From contig CAVTZA010000004.1 of assembly GCA_963739085.1 (NCBI GenBank), forward strand, positions 248,001 through 312,000: DNA of 64,000 bases, in the 5' to 3' direction. The notes under the pieces are model-generated. The model saw only the letters and a program-made list of their open reading frames with translations. It made no database searches and had not been told where the DNA came from. Source of the DNA: DATFQE01 sp963739085 (GTDB lineage Bacteria; Actinomycetota; Thermoleophilia; Gaiellales; Gaiellaceae). How positions within the stretch are numbered: the stretch's first letter is position 1; each line of letters opens with the position of its first letter. The translations under genes and the position numbers were made by a program. Shown one piece after another: positions 27,427 through 37,104 of this stretch.

Positions 27427-27975
27427 CTATTCCTCGCCCGAGAAGCGGACGGGCTCGCCGCCGATCGGATAGTCCTTCCGCAGCGGATGTCCCTCCCAGT
27501 CCTCCTCCATGAGGATCCGGACGAGGTTGGGGTGGCCGTCGAAGCGGATGCCCATCATGTCCCAGGCCTCGCGCTCGTGCCAGTCGGCGGTCGGCCAGAC
27601 TCCGATGACGCTCTCGACGGACTGGCCGTCGTCGAGCCACACCTGCACGCGCACACGCCTCGGGTCCGGGCCAAGCGCAAGCAGGTGGTAGTTGACGGAG
27701 AAGCGCTTCTGCCTCGGTTCCGGCGTGACCCCGTAGCCCTGGGTCATCGGCTCGTTGAGGTTGCGGCCCGTGGCGGTGCCGTAGTACCCGGAGACGCGGG
27801 TCTCGCCCCAGCCGAGGTAGTCCGTGGGTGTGAGGTCCGACAGGAAGTTGAAGCCCTCGACGTCCCGCAGATGGGTGCAGGCCTCGCGGATGCGCGCGGG
27901 GTCGACCACGAGCGTCGTCTCGCCGAAACCGATCTTGGTCTCGACCAGGCCCGGAACGCCTTCGTAAGGGCTCAG
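27427..27975 (-). CDS. nuoC: NADH-quinone oxidoreductase subunit C (probable CTG start)
   Basis: About 182 residues. NuoC/30-kDa hallmarks: LSDLTPTDYLGW, SVIGVWPTADWHEREAWDMMGI and HPLRKDYPIGGEPVRF. In frame there is no ATG or GTG near the N-terminus. The best candidate is a CTG at 27975 that overlaps the nuoB stop (CTGA), exactly where GTGA or ATGA overlaps occur elsewhere in this operon. Peripheral arm subunit next to NuoD. Confidence 0.93.
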   Translation of the reverse strand: MSPYEGVPGLVETKIGFGETTLVVDPARIREACTHLRDVEGFNFLSDLTPTDYLGWGETRVSGYYGTATGRNLNEPMTQGYGVTPEPRQKRFSVNYHLLALGPDPRRVRVQVWLDDGQSVESVIGVWPTADWHEREAWDMMGIRFDGHPNLVRILMEEDWEGHPLRKDYPIGGEPVRFSGEE

Positions 27976-28562
27976 GTCGCGACCCCGCGGATCTCGTAGG
28001 CGGGCGGAACGCCGGCCAGGACCTTCTCGTGCAGCCGGATGATCCCCTCTATCAGCGCCTCGGGGCGCGGCGGGCACCCCGGCACGTGGATGTCGACCGC
28101 GAGGATCTTGTCGACGCCCTGGAGGATCGCGTAGTTGTTGAACATGCCACCAGAGCTCGCGCACGCGCCCATCGCGATCACCCACTTCGGCTCGAGCATC
28201 TGGTCGTAGATCTGGCGGATCGGTTCGGACATCTTGTGCGAGACGCGGCCCGAGACGATCAGCAGGTCGGCCTGGCGCGGCGACGAGCGGAACGCCTCCA
28301 TGCCGAAGCGCGCGATGTCGTAGCGCGACGAGACGATCGACATCATCTCGATCGCGCAGCACGCGAGCCCGAAGGTGTCGGGCCACATCGACCTCGACTG
28401 CGACCAGGCGACGGCCTTCTCGAGCGTCGTCAGCCCCAACCGGTTCTCGAGCTCGTCGGGGCCGATCTCCTGCTCGAAGACGCTCGGCCCCTTGTCGCGC
28501 ATCTGGATGCGCTCGGTGTTCAGCCCGAAGTCGGCTAGCCGTTTCGGCTTCCCTACCGCCAT
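27972..28562 (-). CDS. nuoB: NADH-quinone oxidoreductase subunit B
   Basis: 196 residues. The terminal N2 cluster ligands are visible: LACCAIEMM near 84, MGACASSGGMF near 150 and VPGCPPRPEALI near 178. N2 donates electrons to quinone. It overlaps nuoA by 10 nt. The N-terminal extension of about 45 residues (KRLADFGLNTERIQ onward) is longer than in many homologues. Confidence 0.97.
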   Translation of the reverse strand: MAVGKPKRLADFGLNTERIQMRDKGPSVFEQEIGPDELENRLGLTTLEKAVAWSQSRSMWPDTFGLACCAIEMMSIVSSRYDIARFGMEAFRSSPRQADLLIVSGRVSHKMSEPIRQIYDQMLEPKWVIAMGACASSGGMFNNYAILQGVDKILAVDIHVPGCPPRPEALIEGIIRLHEKVLAGVPPAYEIRGVAT

Positions 28563-28915
28563 TCGAGCGCTCCTTTGCGCCAGATGTAGACGAAAGCCAC
28601 GGCGAGGATCGCGATGAAGAACGTGAGCTCCCAGAACGCGAACCAGCCGAGGTCCTGCAGCACGACGGCTAGCGGGTACAGGAACACGATCTCGATGTCG
28701 AAGACGATGAAGAGCATCGCGGTGAGGTAGAAGCTGACGGTGAAGCGCTGCGCGACGGGCGGCCCCGTGGCGACGCCGGACTCGAACGGGAGCATGCGTG
28801 CGCGGTTGCGCCGGCTCGGCCGCGTCGCGAAGGCGAACGACATCAGCACCATCGTGGAAGGGATCAGGAGCGCGAAGGTCCCGTAGATCAGGAACGGCAG
28901 CCAGTTGTCGAGCAT
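28553..28915 (-). CDS. nuoA: NADH-quinone oxidoreductase subunit A
   Basis: 120 residues from the ATG at 28915, which has a near-perfect Shine-Dalgarno (AAGGAGGTGGGG). A longer start eight codons upstream is less likely. Three membrane helices; the family motif PFESGVATGPPVAQRFTVSF is near 43, and the conserved FIVFDIEIVFLYPLA lies near 67. First gene of the operon nuoA-N, in canonical order. Confidence 0.96.
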   Translation of the reverse strand: MLDNWLPFLIYGTFALLIPSTMVLMSFAFATRPSRRNRARMLPFESGVATGPPVAQRFTVSFYLTAMLFIVFDIEIVFLYPLAVVLQDLGWFAFWELTFFIAILAVAFVYIWRKGALEWR

Positions 28916-28937
28916 CCCCACCTCCTTGCCCGCGGGC

Positions 28938-28943
28938 AACCTA
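28938..28943 (-). promoter_or_regulatory. Candidate nuo operon -10 box TAGGTT
   Basis: TAGGTT on the minus strand is 22 nt before the nuoA ATG, leaving room for the strong ribosome site. It is followed by a short palindrome (GCCCGCGGGC). No clear -35 is seen. Confidence 0.4.
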
Positions 28944-29050
28944 GCACCTTGCTCCGCGCCACGAGCGGGGTAGGAAACGGCTCAACGAAGCCTGCACCGA
29001 CTGTCACAAAGTCGACGCCGAACAGGGCTGGTGAGTCCGATCCACATTGC

Positions 29051-29056
29051 TAGGAT
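29051..29056 (+). promoter_or_regulatory. -10 box TAGGAT for the HesB gene
   Basis: TAGGAT ends 7 nt before the GTG at 29064. The spacing supports that GTG as a leaderless start, rather than the ATG at 29055 that overlaps the box. Confidence 0.55.
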
Positions 29057-29063
29057 GAGAGCC

Positions 29064-29471
29064 GTGGAGATCACCGAGCGCCCTGTCGAGGTCGTCACGC
29101 TCACCGAGCGTGCGGCAACCAAGATCCGCGACCTCCTGGCAGAGGAGCCCGAGGGCGAGGCGAGCGTCCTGCGCATCGCCGTCCAGGGCGGGGGCTGCTC
29201 GGGCTTCGAGTACGCGCTCGGCTTCGACAGCGGTGCCCAGGAGGGCGACCACACGGCGAGCGTCCAGGGCGTCGAGATCGTCGTCGACCCCTACAGCGCC
29301 CCGTATCTCCAGGGCACCGAGATCGACTTCCTCGACGGCCTGCAGGCCGGCTTCGCGATCAACAACCCGAACGTCGTCTCCGCTTGCGGATGCGGCAGCT
29401 CCTTCCAGGTGGCCGAGGGCGAGGAGCCCGAGGCCGGCGCGCCGCCCTGCGGCACGGGCTGCTCTCACTGA
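29064..29471 (+). CDS. HesB/IscA/ErpA-type iron-sulfur cluster carrier
   Basis: 135 residues from the GTG. A-type scaffold cysteines are present: GGGCSGFEYAL near 50 and SACGCGSSF near 107. The family transfers Fe-S clusters to targets, so its position next to nuoA-N is sensible. It differs from ordinary IscA/ErpA (about 110 residues) by an acidic C-terminal tail ending in two more cysteines (PPCGTGCSH), which could bind metal. Divergent from nuoA by about 150 bp. Confidence 0.9.
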   Translation: MEITERPVEVVTLTERAATKIRDLLAEEPEGEASVLRIAVQGGGCSGFEYALGFDSGAQEGDHTASVQGVEIVVDPYSAPYLQGTEIDFLDGLQAGFAINNPNVVSACGCGSSFQVAEGEEPEAGAPPCGTGCSH

Positions 29472-29540
29472 CGCTCCGCATCTTGTAATTCGCCTACGCG
29501 CCGTTCTAGGCTCGACGGGTCAACGAGCGGGAGGTGAGTC

Positions 29541-29973
29541 GTGGAGGCCGTGTATCGCATCTGGGCGGCAATCGTCGTAGCAGCCGTCGTCCTACAGATC
29601 GGCTTTGCCGGGTACGGAGCGTTCTATACGCGCGAACAAGGTCGACGACAATCCGGTCAACCAGGACACCTTCGACGACGGCTGGGGTCTGCACGCCGGC
29701 TTCGGCTACCTCGTCATCCTGCTCGGGCTCCTGTTCGTGCTGGTCGCGCTCGGCTCGCGGGGCGGCAAGCAGCGCACGCTCCGCGTGCTCGGGCTCTTCG
29801 GGCTGATGATCCTCCAGTTGCTGCTCGCGTGGTTCGGCTTCGAGGTTCCGTTCATCGGCGTCTTCCATCCGATCAACGCGTTCCTGATCCTCGGGCTTTC
29901 CGGGTCGATCGCCTACCAGGCGTGGCGCGGACCGGCGCGCGCCGAGACGGCAGTGCCGGAACCGGCCGCCTAA
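29541..29973 (+). CDS. Four-helix membrane protein, DUF6220-like (frame broken)
   Basis: The N-terminus (GTG at 29541 with GGGAGGTG ribosome site; first helix IWAAIVVAAVVLQIGFAGYG) and the rest (helices at GFGYLVILLGLLFVLVAL, GLFGLMILQLLLAWFGF and INAFLILGLSGSIAYQAW) lie in different frames. They join by removing one base at about 29625-29637 and then give 143 residues. The alternating helices with conserved H/G in GLHAGFGYL and FHPINAF suggest a small heme-binding-like or DUF6220 family protein; the assignment is tentative. Convergent with the multicopper oxidase gene. Confidence 0.65.
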
Positions 29974-29994
29974 GCGCTGCGCTACGCGCCTTAG

Positions 29995-31467
29995 TTACTC
30001 CGGGTGGTTGTGTGCTCCGCCGCCGACGCGGAACGGCGTCGTCACGCCCGCGTACGCGAGGTGCATCGTCAGCCCCTGGGCGGCGTGCTTGAGGTTGTGG
30101 CAGTGATCCATCCACAATCCGGGGTTGTCCGCCCGGAAGGCGAGCTCGTACCGCTCGTTGGCCTCGACGTCGAGCGTGTCCGTCCACCAGGGGCTCCCCG
30201 TGACCGCCTTCCCGTCGCGGCTGAGGACGAGCGCGTGATGACCGTGGAGGTGCATCGGATGCACCGAGCCCGTGTTGTTCTCGACCGTGACCCTGACGAG
30301 GTCGCCCTTCTCGACCACGAACATCGGGACGTCGGGGTAGATGCCGCCGTTGATCGTCCACTGCATGCCGGGCCGGCCGTCGAAGAAGCCCGGCTTGCGG
30401 CCGACGTCGAGCGTGTACGTCCGGTCGAACTTGCTGTCGGCGTCGAAGGGAGTCGGCGCGGGCCGTCCGTACGTCGTCGGATCGAAGTCGACGCCGTCCG
30501 TCGGCGGCGGCAGATCTCCGCGTCCGTCGGGGCTCAGCGCGAGCGCAGCGTCGGTGTCCTGGATGGCGAGCTCGACCGCTGAGGCCGGCATCGTGAAGCC
30601 GACGTCGTAGCGGCCGCCGCCGGCGACGACGAGCCTCGTGTTCTCGAGCGGCTGTGGCTCGTTGAGGTCGGTCCCGTCGATCGCGAGCACGCGGAAAGGC
30701 GTGCCGGCGAGCGTGAAGCGGAGGGGCGTGTTGTCCGAGTTCACGAGCCTTAGCCGGACCGGCATCCCGGGTGCGACCTGCCGCTTGGTCAGTCGATCGC
30801 TGCCGTTGAGGGTCGCCGTGCCGTCGTAGTCGTGCGCGAGCGCGACCAGGTCGACGGCCCCCGGCTCCGGGCGAGGCGGCTCGATCACGAGCGGGCCGAA
30901 GAGGCCGCGCCGGACCTCCTTCGCCGAGGACTGATGCGTGTGGTACCAGAACGTTCCCTGCTGATCCGGTTGGAAGCGGTACGTGTAGCTCGCGCCCGGC
31001 ATCACCGCGTTCTGGGTGACCCCGGCGACGCCGTCCTCGGCGTTCGGGACGTCGACTCCGTGCCAGTGGATCGTGACGCCGCTGTCGACGTCCTCGTTCT
31101 TCAGCGTCACCTCGACGAGCTGCCCGCGACGCACCCGCAGCTCGGGGCCCGGGCTCCTGCCGTTGAAGGTCAGCGCGTCGATCGTCCGCCCGGACGCGAG
31201 CCGCACCTTGCCCTGCTTCGCGGTCAGCGTGAAGCGCGCGTCGGGGGTACCGCCCTGGGGGCCCTTCAGGGCGGCCACGTCGAGGGTGCCGGGGGCGTCG
31301 TGGCCCGGCGGCGCGGGCCCGCCGCCGAACTCGTGTGACCCGAAGTCCATGACGTTGTACGTGTCCGGCAGCCGGCTCTCCCACCACATGCGGCCGAGGG
31401 CGAGGACGCCAACCAACAGGAGCAGGACGCCGACCGCGGCGGCGGCCTTGAGGAGGGTGGCGCGCAT
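29995..31467 (-). CDS. Membrane-anchored multicopper oxidase (laccase-like)
   Basis: 490 residues from the ATG at 31467. N-terminal hydrophobic anchor (about 5-25), then three cupredoxin domains. Copper ligands of the trinuclear and T1 sites are visible: TIHWHGVDVP near 132, GTFWYHTHQSS near 170, HPMHLHGHH near 402 and WMDHCHNLKHAAQGLTMHL near 452. It oxidises metals or phenolics outside the cell, reducing O2 to water. The residue after the T1 cysteine-histidine cluster is methionine (GLTM), a T1 axial ligand. It is divergent from the FNR gene by about 50 bp. Confidence 0.93.
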   Translation of the reverse strand: MRATLLKAAAAVGVLLLLVGVLALGRMWWESRLPDTYNVMDFGSHEFGGGPAPPGHDAPGTLDVAALKGPQGGTPDARFTLTAKQGKVRLASGRTIDALTFNGRSPGPELRVRRGQLVEVTLKNEDVDSGVTIHWHGVDVPNAEDGVAGVTQNAVMPGASYTYRFQPDQQGTFWYHTHQSSAKEVRRGLFGPLVIEPPRPEPGAVDLVALAHDYDGTATLNGSDRLTKRQVAPGMPVRLRLVNSDNTPLRFTLAGTPFRVLAIDGTDLNEPQPLENTRLVVAGGGRYDVGFTMPASAVELAIQDTDAALALSPDGRGDLPPPTDGVDFDPTTYGRPAPTPFDADSKFDRTYTLDVGRKPGFFDGRPGMQWTINGGIYPDVPMFVVEKGDLVRVTVENNTGSVHPMHLHGHHALVLSRDGKAVTGSPWWTDTLDVEANERYELAFRADNPGLWMDHCHNLKHAAQGLTMHLAYAGVTTPFRVGGGAHNHPE

Positions 31468-31503
31468 GCCGTTCCAAGGTACTCCGAAAGCCGCTCGCTT
31501 CGT

Positions 31504-31509
31504 TAGCCT
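31504..31509 (+). promoter_or_regulatory. -10 box TAGCCT for the FNR gene
   Basis: TAGCCT ends 7 nt before the GTG at 31517, consistent with a leaderless transcript and with the chosen start. Confidence 0.55.
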
Positions 31510-31516
31510 GAGCCGC

Positions 31517-32527
31517 GTGAGCACCCCGGAGGCCGTCGACGTCACGATTCTCGGCGCTGGCCCCTCTGGGCTCAGCGCCGCGTACTACGTCGGGCACCGC
31601 GACGGCACCGTCCGCATCGTCGAGTCGCTCGAGCAGATCGGCGGCCAGGTGGCGGCTACCTACCCCGAGAAGCACGTCTACGACGTCGCCGGCTTCCCGA
31701 AGATCCTCGGTCAGAAGCTCGTCGACATGTGCGCCGAGCAGGGGCTGCAGTACGGCGCGGACGTGCGCCTGGGCGAGGAGGCCAAGACACTCGAACGCGT
31801 GAGCGAGAACGGCGAGGAGCTCCTGGCGCTCACCACTCACCAGGGCAACACGTACCGCTCGCGCGCGATGATCATCACCGCGGGCCACGGCGCGTTCGAG
31901 CCGCGCAGGCTCGGCGTCGAGAACATCGACGAGTGGCTCGGCCGCGGCCTCCACTACGTCGTCCGCGAGAAGGCGCAGTTCGCGGGCAAGCGCTGCGTCA
32001 TCGTCGGCGGCGGCGACTCCGCGCTGGACTGGACGCTCGGGCTGCAGGACACCGCCGACCTACCGATCACGCTCGTCCACCGGCGCGACCGCTTTCGCGC
32101 GCTCGAGTCGTCGATGAACGAGGCGCGCCGGCTGGAGGCCGAGGGGGCGGTCCGGATCCTGACGCCGCACGAGGTGCGCGAGGTCCACGGCGACGGCTCG
32201 ATCGAGGCCCTGACGATCGAGAACACGGGCACCGGTGAGCTCGAGCGGCACGACTGCGACGCGCTGATCACGCTGCTCGGCTTCGTCTCGCACCTCGGCG
32301 CCATCGCCGAGTGGGGCTTGGAGCTCGAGGGCAAGCGGCAGATCAAGATCGACCCCATGACGTGCGAAACGTCGATGCCGGGTGTCTATGCGGCCGGCGA
32401 CGTCGCCGGCTACCCCGGGAAGATCACGCTGATCACCGTCGGCATGGGCGAGGCGGCGATCGCCGCGAACAACGTGATCGCGCGGATCCGGGGCGAAAAA
32501 GTCCAGCCGAAGTACTCAACCGACTAG
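31517..32527 (+). CDS. Ferredoxin-NADP+ reductase type 2 (thioredoxin reductase-like)
   Basis: 336 residues from the GTG. FAD-binding GxGxxG is LGAGPSGLSAAYY at 11-23; the NADPH-binding site is CVIVGGGDSALDW near 158; the FAD end motif is GVYAAGDVAGYPGKITLI near 286. The redox-active CxxC of thioredoxin reductase is absent, which is the mark of the YumC-type ferredoxin/flavodoxin-NADP reductases. The enzyme links NADPH with ferredoxins in the cytoplasm. Confidence 0.9.
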   Translation: MSTPEAVDVTILGAGPSGLSAAYYVGHRDGTVRIVESLEQIGGQVAATYPEKHVYDVAGFPKILGQKLVDMCAEQGLQYGADVRLGEEAKTLERVSENGEELLALTTHQGNTYRSRAMIITAGHGAFEPRRLGVENIDEWLGRGLHYVVREKAQFAGKRCVIVGGGDSALDWTLGLQDTADLPITLVHRRDRFRALESSMNEARRLEAEGAVRILTPHEVREVHGDGSIEALTIENTGTGELERHDCDALITLLGFVSHLGAIAEWGLELEGKRQIKIDPMTCETSMPGVYAAGDVAGYPGKITLITVGMGEAAIAANNVIARIRGEKVQPKYSTD

Positions 32528-32605
32528 CCCAACGCTTCGCCGAGCGTTGCGAGACCGCACCGCGGAAGCCCGCCGCCTGCGCTCGGTCTAGACCCTTCGA
32601 AGGCA

Positions 32606-32678
32606 AGTAACAGTCTGTTACTAGGCCTACGATCGCGCTCCGAAGCCGCATTCCTGCGAAAGTAACAGTCTGTCACTT
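32606..32678. promoter_or_regulatory. Pair of 17-bp palindromic operator candidates upstream of fumC
   Basis: A perfect palindrome AGTAACAGTCTGTTACT occupies 32606-32622. A near-identical copy AGTAACAGTCTGTCACT occupies 32661-32677 (one mismatch within the arms, and one extra matching pair outside). The centres are 55 bp apart, about five helical turns. The second copy ends 4 bp before the fumC -10 box, so a bound dimeric regulator would block transcription. Confidence 0.75.
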
Positions 32679-32681
32679 GGG

Positions 32682-32687
32682 TATGCT
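32682..32687 (+). promoter_or_regulatory. -10 box TATGCT for fumC
   Basis: TATGCT is 6 nt before the GTG of fumC. It lies immediately downstream of the second palindrome. Confidence 0.55.
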
Positions 32688-32693
32688 CGCGGC

Positions 32694-34021
<1,328 letters not shown>

Positions 34022-34022
<1 letters not shown>

Positions 34023-34044
34023 ACAGCCGGGCTAATCGGCTGTT
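34022..34044 (+). terminator. Hairpin terminator after fumC
   Basis: AACAGCCG (34022-34029) pairs with CGGCTGTT (34037-34044) around a 7-nt loop and is followed by TCC and later T-rich sequence. It begins at the last base of the fumC stop codon. Confidence 0.6.
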
Positions 34045-34055
34045 TCCTGGGGCTT

Positions 34056-34109
34056 TTGCCTTTTCGGGCAAACGGTGTACGATCCGCCGGCGCCGCCCTA
34101 AAAGCGGCG
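34056..34109 (+). promoter_or_regulatory. Promoter and 5' hairpin for the M6 protease gene
   Basis: TTGCCT (34056-34061), a 16-bp spacer and TACGAT (34078-34083) form a recognisable -35/-10 pair. Transcription would begin near 34090, directly at a hairpin CGCCGC (34091-34096) / GCGGCG (34104-34109). The mRNA then has a leader of about 60 nt with a GGGAGGGAG ribosome site, unlike the leaderless housekeeping genes. Confidence 0.5.
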
Positions 34110-34151
34110 TCTCTATATCGAGGGGTCTATTACATCCATTAGGGAGGGAGA

Positions 34152-36551
34152 GTGAAGTCACTCAAGGCTGCGGTCGTCGCTGTGTTCGCGATGGCCGCAC
34201 TGTTCACGGTCGCAGCGGCGACGGCCGGTCCCGACGCTGGGAAGCAGGAGGCCAAGGCCGATCGCAAGGCTGCAAAGGACAACCTGAAGATGTCCTGGCA
34301 CATCAAGCAGGACCGGCTTCGCGCCAGGGGCCTGCAGATGAAGCTGGAGGGCAAGGCCAACGGCAAGGTGGCGAAGGTCGCCAAGGGCCAGTACGTCGAG
34401 CTGAGCCGCGAGAAGACCGACAAGATCTTCGTGGTCATCGCGGAGTTCGGGAACACCAGGCATCCGGCGTTCGCCGACAGGACGGCCGCCGGGGCGCCCG
34501 CGAGCGACGCGCTCGTGTTCGACGGGCCGGCACACAACAGCATCCCGGCACCCGACCGCAGCGTCGACAACTCGACGCTGTGGCAGGACGACTACAACCA
34601 CACGCACTACCAGGACATGTACTTCAACCGGATGGCCCGCTACTACGAGCGGCAGTCATCGGGCCGGTACTCGGTCGACGGCGCCGTGACCCAGTGGGTC
34701 AAGGTGCCCTTCAACGAGGCCCGGTACGGCCGTGACGTCTGCGGCGACATCGTCTGCAACAACACGTGGTTCCTCATCCGCGACGCGATGTCGATCTACG
34801 TCGCGAACGAGCTGGCCGCGGGCAAGACGATCGGCCAGATCAGCGACTACCTGAAGACGTTCGACCACTGGGATCGCTACGACATGGACGGCGACGGGAA
34901 CTTCGACGAGCCCGACGGGTTCATCGACCACTTCCAGATCGTCCACGCCGGCGGCGACCAGGCCGCGGGCGACCCGCAGCAGGGCACCGACGCCATCTGG
35001 AGCCATCGCTGGTACGCCTCGCTCTTCGGCGGCGGCCCGGGCGGCTTCCCCGGCTTCAACGCCGGCTCGGGCGGCGGCTCCGGCGCACTGCCGGGCGGCG
35101 GCTTCGCGGCCGTGCTCCCGGACAACCCGACCGGCGTTTGGGTCGGCGACTACACGATCCAGCCGGAGAACGGCGGCCTCGGCGTGTTCGCGCACGAGTA
35201 CGGCCACGACCTCGGCCTGCCGGATCTCTACGACACGTCGGGCAACACGGGCGGCGCGGAGAACTCGACCGCCTTCTGGACCCTGATGAGCTCGGGCGCG
35301 AACATCGGTGACGGCGGGCCGGAGGGCATCGGCGACGCCCCGACCGACATGGGCGCCTGGGAGAAGTTCCAGCTCGGCTGGCTCGGTTGTCCGGACTGCC
35401 CGGGCGGCGCCTTCTACGGTGTCGCGAACGCGGGCCAGAAGAAGGAGTTCAAGCTCGGGCCGAACGACGCGGCGTCCAAGAAGGACCAGGCCGTGTTCGT
35501 GGTGCTCCCCGACAAGAAGAAGGAGACGCACGTCGGCGATCCCAAGACGGGCTCGCAGTTCTTCTGGAGCACGATGGGCGACGACATCAACACGACGATG
35601 TCGCGGTCCGTCGCGTCGGGCGGCACGCTTACGGCCGACGTCCAGTACGACATGGAGCTGCACTTCGACTACGCGTTCATCGAGGCCTCGACGAACGGCG
35701 GCGCCACCTTCACTCCGGTGCCGACCAACCTCTCGTCGCCCGCCTCGGCCGACCAGAGCGGTATCAACGCCAGCGGCACGGGCATCGACGGGACCTCCGG
35801 TGGGAACTGGGTCTCGTTGACCGCCGCGCTGCCCGTCGGCACGAACGCCGTTCGGGTTCGCTACACGACGGACGGCGGCGTCGCGGAGCGCGGGTTCCTG
35901 ATCGACAACATCGCCATCGGCGGCACTCCGATCGGGACCGCCGAGACCGATGAGGGCTGGACGTTCAACGGCTTCACGCGGACGACCGGCACGGAGATCA
36001 CGTTCCACTTCAACGCCTACGTGGCCGAGAGCCGGATGTACGACGGGTACGACACGTCGCTCGCAACGGCCTACAACTTCGGCTTCCTCAACACGAAGCC
36101 GGACTGGGTCGAGCACTACCCGTACCAGGACGGCCTGCTCGTCAACTACTGGGACGACTCGTTCGGCGACAACAGCGTCGGCGATCACCCCGGCGGCGGC
36201 CTGATCCTGCCGGTGGATGCGCATCCGTCGCACGAGCACTGGTCGAACGGCCAGTACATGCGGCAGCGGATCCAGGCCTACGACTCGACCTTCGGGCTCG
36301 AGCGGACCGATCCGATCACGCTGAACCTGAACAGCTCGCCGACGACGATCGCGTCGAAGCCGGCGGTGCCCGTGTTCAACGACCTCCTGAACTGGTGGTC
36401 GGCGGGCGACGGTCACACGGCTGCGAGCCACGGCCGGTTCCAGCCGGGTTGGACGGGCGTGAACGTGCCGAAGACCGGGACGACGATCCGGGTCAAGAGC
36501 GTCAGCGCTCAGGGCAAGTTCATGCAGATCCAGGTGGCGCCGGCGAACTAG
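34152..36551 (+). CDS. Secreted M6 (immune inhibitor A-like) metalloprotease
   Basis: 799 residues, GTG start. Cleavable signal peptide (hydrophobic 8-24, AAATAG). A charged propeptide-like region runs to about 75. The catalytic zinc motif HEYGHDLGLPD is at 348-358, with a downstream MSSG Met-turn-like stretch and the acidic metal motif DMDGDGNFDEPDG near 240, which looks like a calcium loop. A glycine-rich segment (about 295-318) precedes the active site. The C-terminal half contains an MAM/jelly-roll-like domain (FIEASTNGGATFTPV; RGFLIDNIAIGG) typical of InhA relatives. Followed by a strong terminator. Confidence 0.92.
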   Translation: MKSLKAAVVAVFAMAALFTVAAATAGPDAGKQEAKADRKAAKDNLKMSWHIKQDRLRARGLQMKLEGKANGKVAKVAKGQYVELSREKTDKIFVVIAEFGNTRHPAFADRTAAGAPASDALVFDGPAHNSIPAPDRSVDNSTLWQDDYNHTHYQDMYFNRMARYYERQSSGRYSVDGAVTQWVKVPFNEARYGRDVCGDIVCNNTWFLIRDAMSIYVANELAAGKTIGQISDYLKTFDHWDRYDMDGDGNFDEPDGFIDHFQIVHAGGDQAAGDPQQGTDAIWSHRWYASLFGGGPGGFPGFNAGSGGGSGALPGGGFAAVLPDNPTGVWVGDYTIQPENGGLGVFAHEYGHDLGLPDLYDTSGNTGGAENSTAFWTLMSSGANIGDGGPEGIGDAPTDMGAWEKFQLGWLGCPDCPGGAFYGVANAGQKKEFKLGPNDAASKKDQAVFVVLPDKKKETHVGDPKTGSQFFWSTMGDDINTTMSRSVASGGTLTADVQYDMELHFDYAFIEASTNGGATFTPVPTNLSSPASADQSGINASGTGIDGTSGGNWVSLTAALPVGTNAVRVRYTTDGGVAERGFLIDNIAIGGTPIGTAETDEGWTFNGFTRTTGTEITFHFNAYVAESRMYDGYDTSLATAYNFGFLNTKPDWVEHYPYQDGLLVNYWDDSFGDNSVGDHPGGGLILPVDAHPSHEHWSNGQYMRQRIQAYDSTFGLERTDPITLNLNSSPTTIASKPAVPVFNDLLNWWSAGDGHTAASHGRFQPGWTGVNVPKTGTTIRVKSVSAQGKFMQIQVAPAN

Positions 36552-36576
36552 CCGAACCGCCACCGAGCGTTCGACC

Positions 36577-36602
36577 GAGGGGCGGCCTGCGGGCCGCCCC
36601 TC
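36577..36602. terminator. Strong hairpin between M6 protease and small secreted gene A
   Basis: GAGGGGCGGCC (36577-36587) pairs perfectly with GGCCGCCCCTC (36592-36602) around a 4-nt loop. Located between convergent genes, so it can serve both strands. Confidence 0.65.
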
Positions 36603-36611
36603 GCGCTTCTG

Positions 36612-36962
36612 TCAGCAGAGAAGGCGAGGGACGCGATAGCTCGCGCGGCTGCCCTTGTCGCCGACCGCCACCACCACGGCCGGCGTGCACCGATCCATCG
36701 TCGCGGACATGCGCATCGCGAACGTCCCGCGGGCGCCCGCGGTGACCTGCGTTGCGACCCGCTTCGCGCGCCCCTGCAGCACCATCACGCGCACGCGCTC
36801 CGAGGCGTGGAAGCCGGTGCCACGGACCATGCGCCCGACCAAGACCACCCGCGCCTTGCCGCCGGCGACCGGGAGTCCCGGCTCGCCCGCCGGCCGCTGG
36901 GCGCTCGCAGCGGGTACCGCGAGCAGGAAGACGACCACGACGCCGGTCCGCAGACGGCCCAT
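36612..36962 (-). CDS. Small secreted beta-domain protein, paralogue A
   Basis: 116 residues from the ATG at 36962 (TACTCT box 9 nt upstream; longer starts exist). Signal peptide (GVVVVFLLAVPAASA), then one Ig/IPT-like domain: VRGTGFHASERVRVMV, a strand-rich middle, RCTPAVVVAVGDKGSRASY, and a terminal cysteine. It shares this pattern and two cysteines with the genes at 40132 and 46430. Divergent from the beta-propeller gene 1 (about 140 bp) and convergent with the M6 protease. No known family recognised. Confidence 0.75.
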   Translation of the reverse strand: MGRLRTGVVVVFLLAVPAASAQRPAGEPGLPVAGGKARVVLVGRMVRGTGFHASERVRVMVLQGRAKRVATQVTAGARGTFAMRMSATMDRCTPAVVVAVGDKGSRASYRVPRLLC

Positions 36963-36999
36963 CGGGCGTGAAGAGTAGGACATCGGCGGTCGTGCGCGC

Positions 37000-37027
37000 T
37001 TGACCATGGCCAAACCGGGGATAGACT
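37000..37027 (+). promoter_or_regulatory. Promoter of beta-propeller gene 1
   Basis: TTGACC (37000-37005), 16-bp spacer, TAGACT (37022-37027): the best sigma-70-type match in the window. The leader contains a hairpin GAGACGG/CCGTCTC (37052-37058 with 37065-37071) and ends with a GAGGAGAG ribosome site before the ATG at 37105. Confidence 0.65.
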
Positions 37028-37104
37028 CGTGACGATATAGAGAACGAGATGGAGACGGCCCTCTCCGTCTCGCGACCCACGACGGATGTCAGAGGAGAGC
37101 CCTT

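Noticed and set aside
29031..29063. Upstream ATG starts for the HesB gene
   Set aside because: The ATG at 29055 overlaps the TAGGAT box; GTG at 29064 has the standard 7-nt leaderless spacing.
34046..34140. Possible riboswitch (GGGCAAAC and CTAAAAGCGGCG resembling parts of GEMM-type aptamers) in the M6 protease leader
   Set aside because: The conserved elements are not in the right order or spacing, and the region is explained by a promoter plus a simple hairpin.
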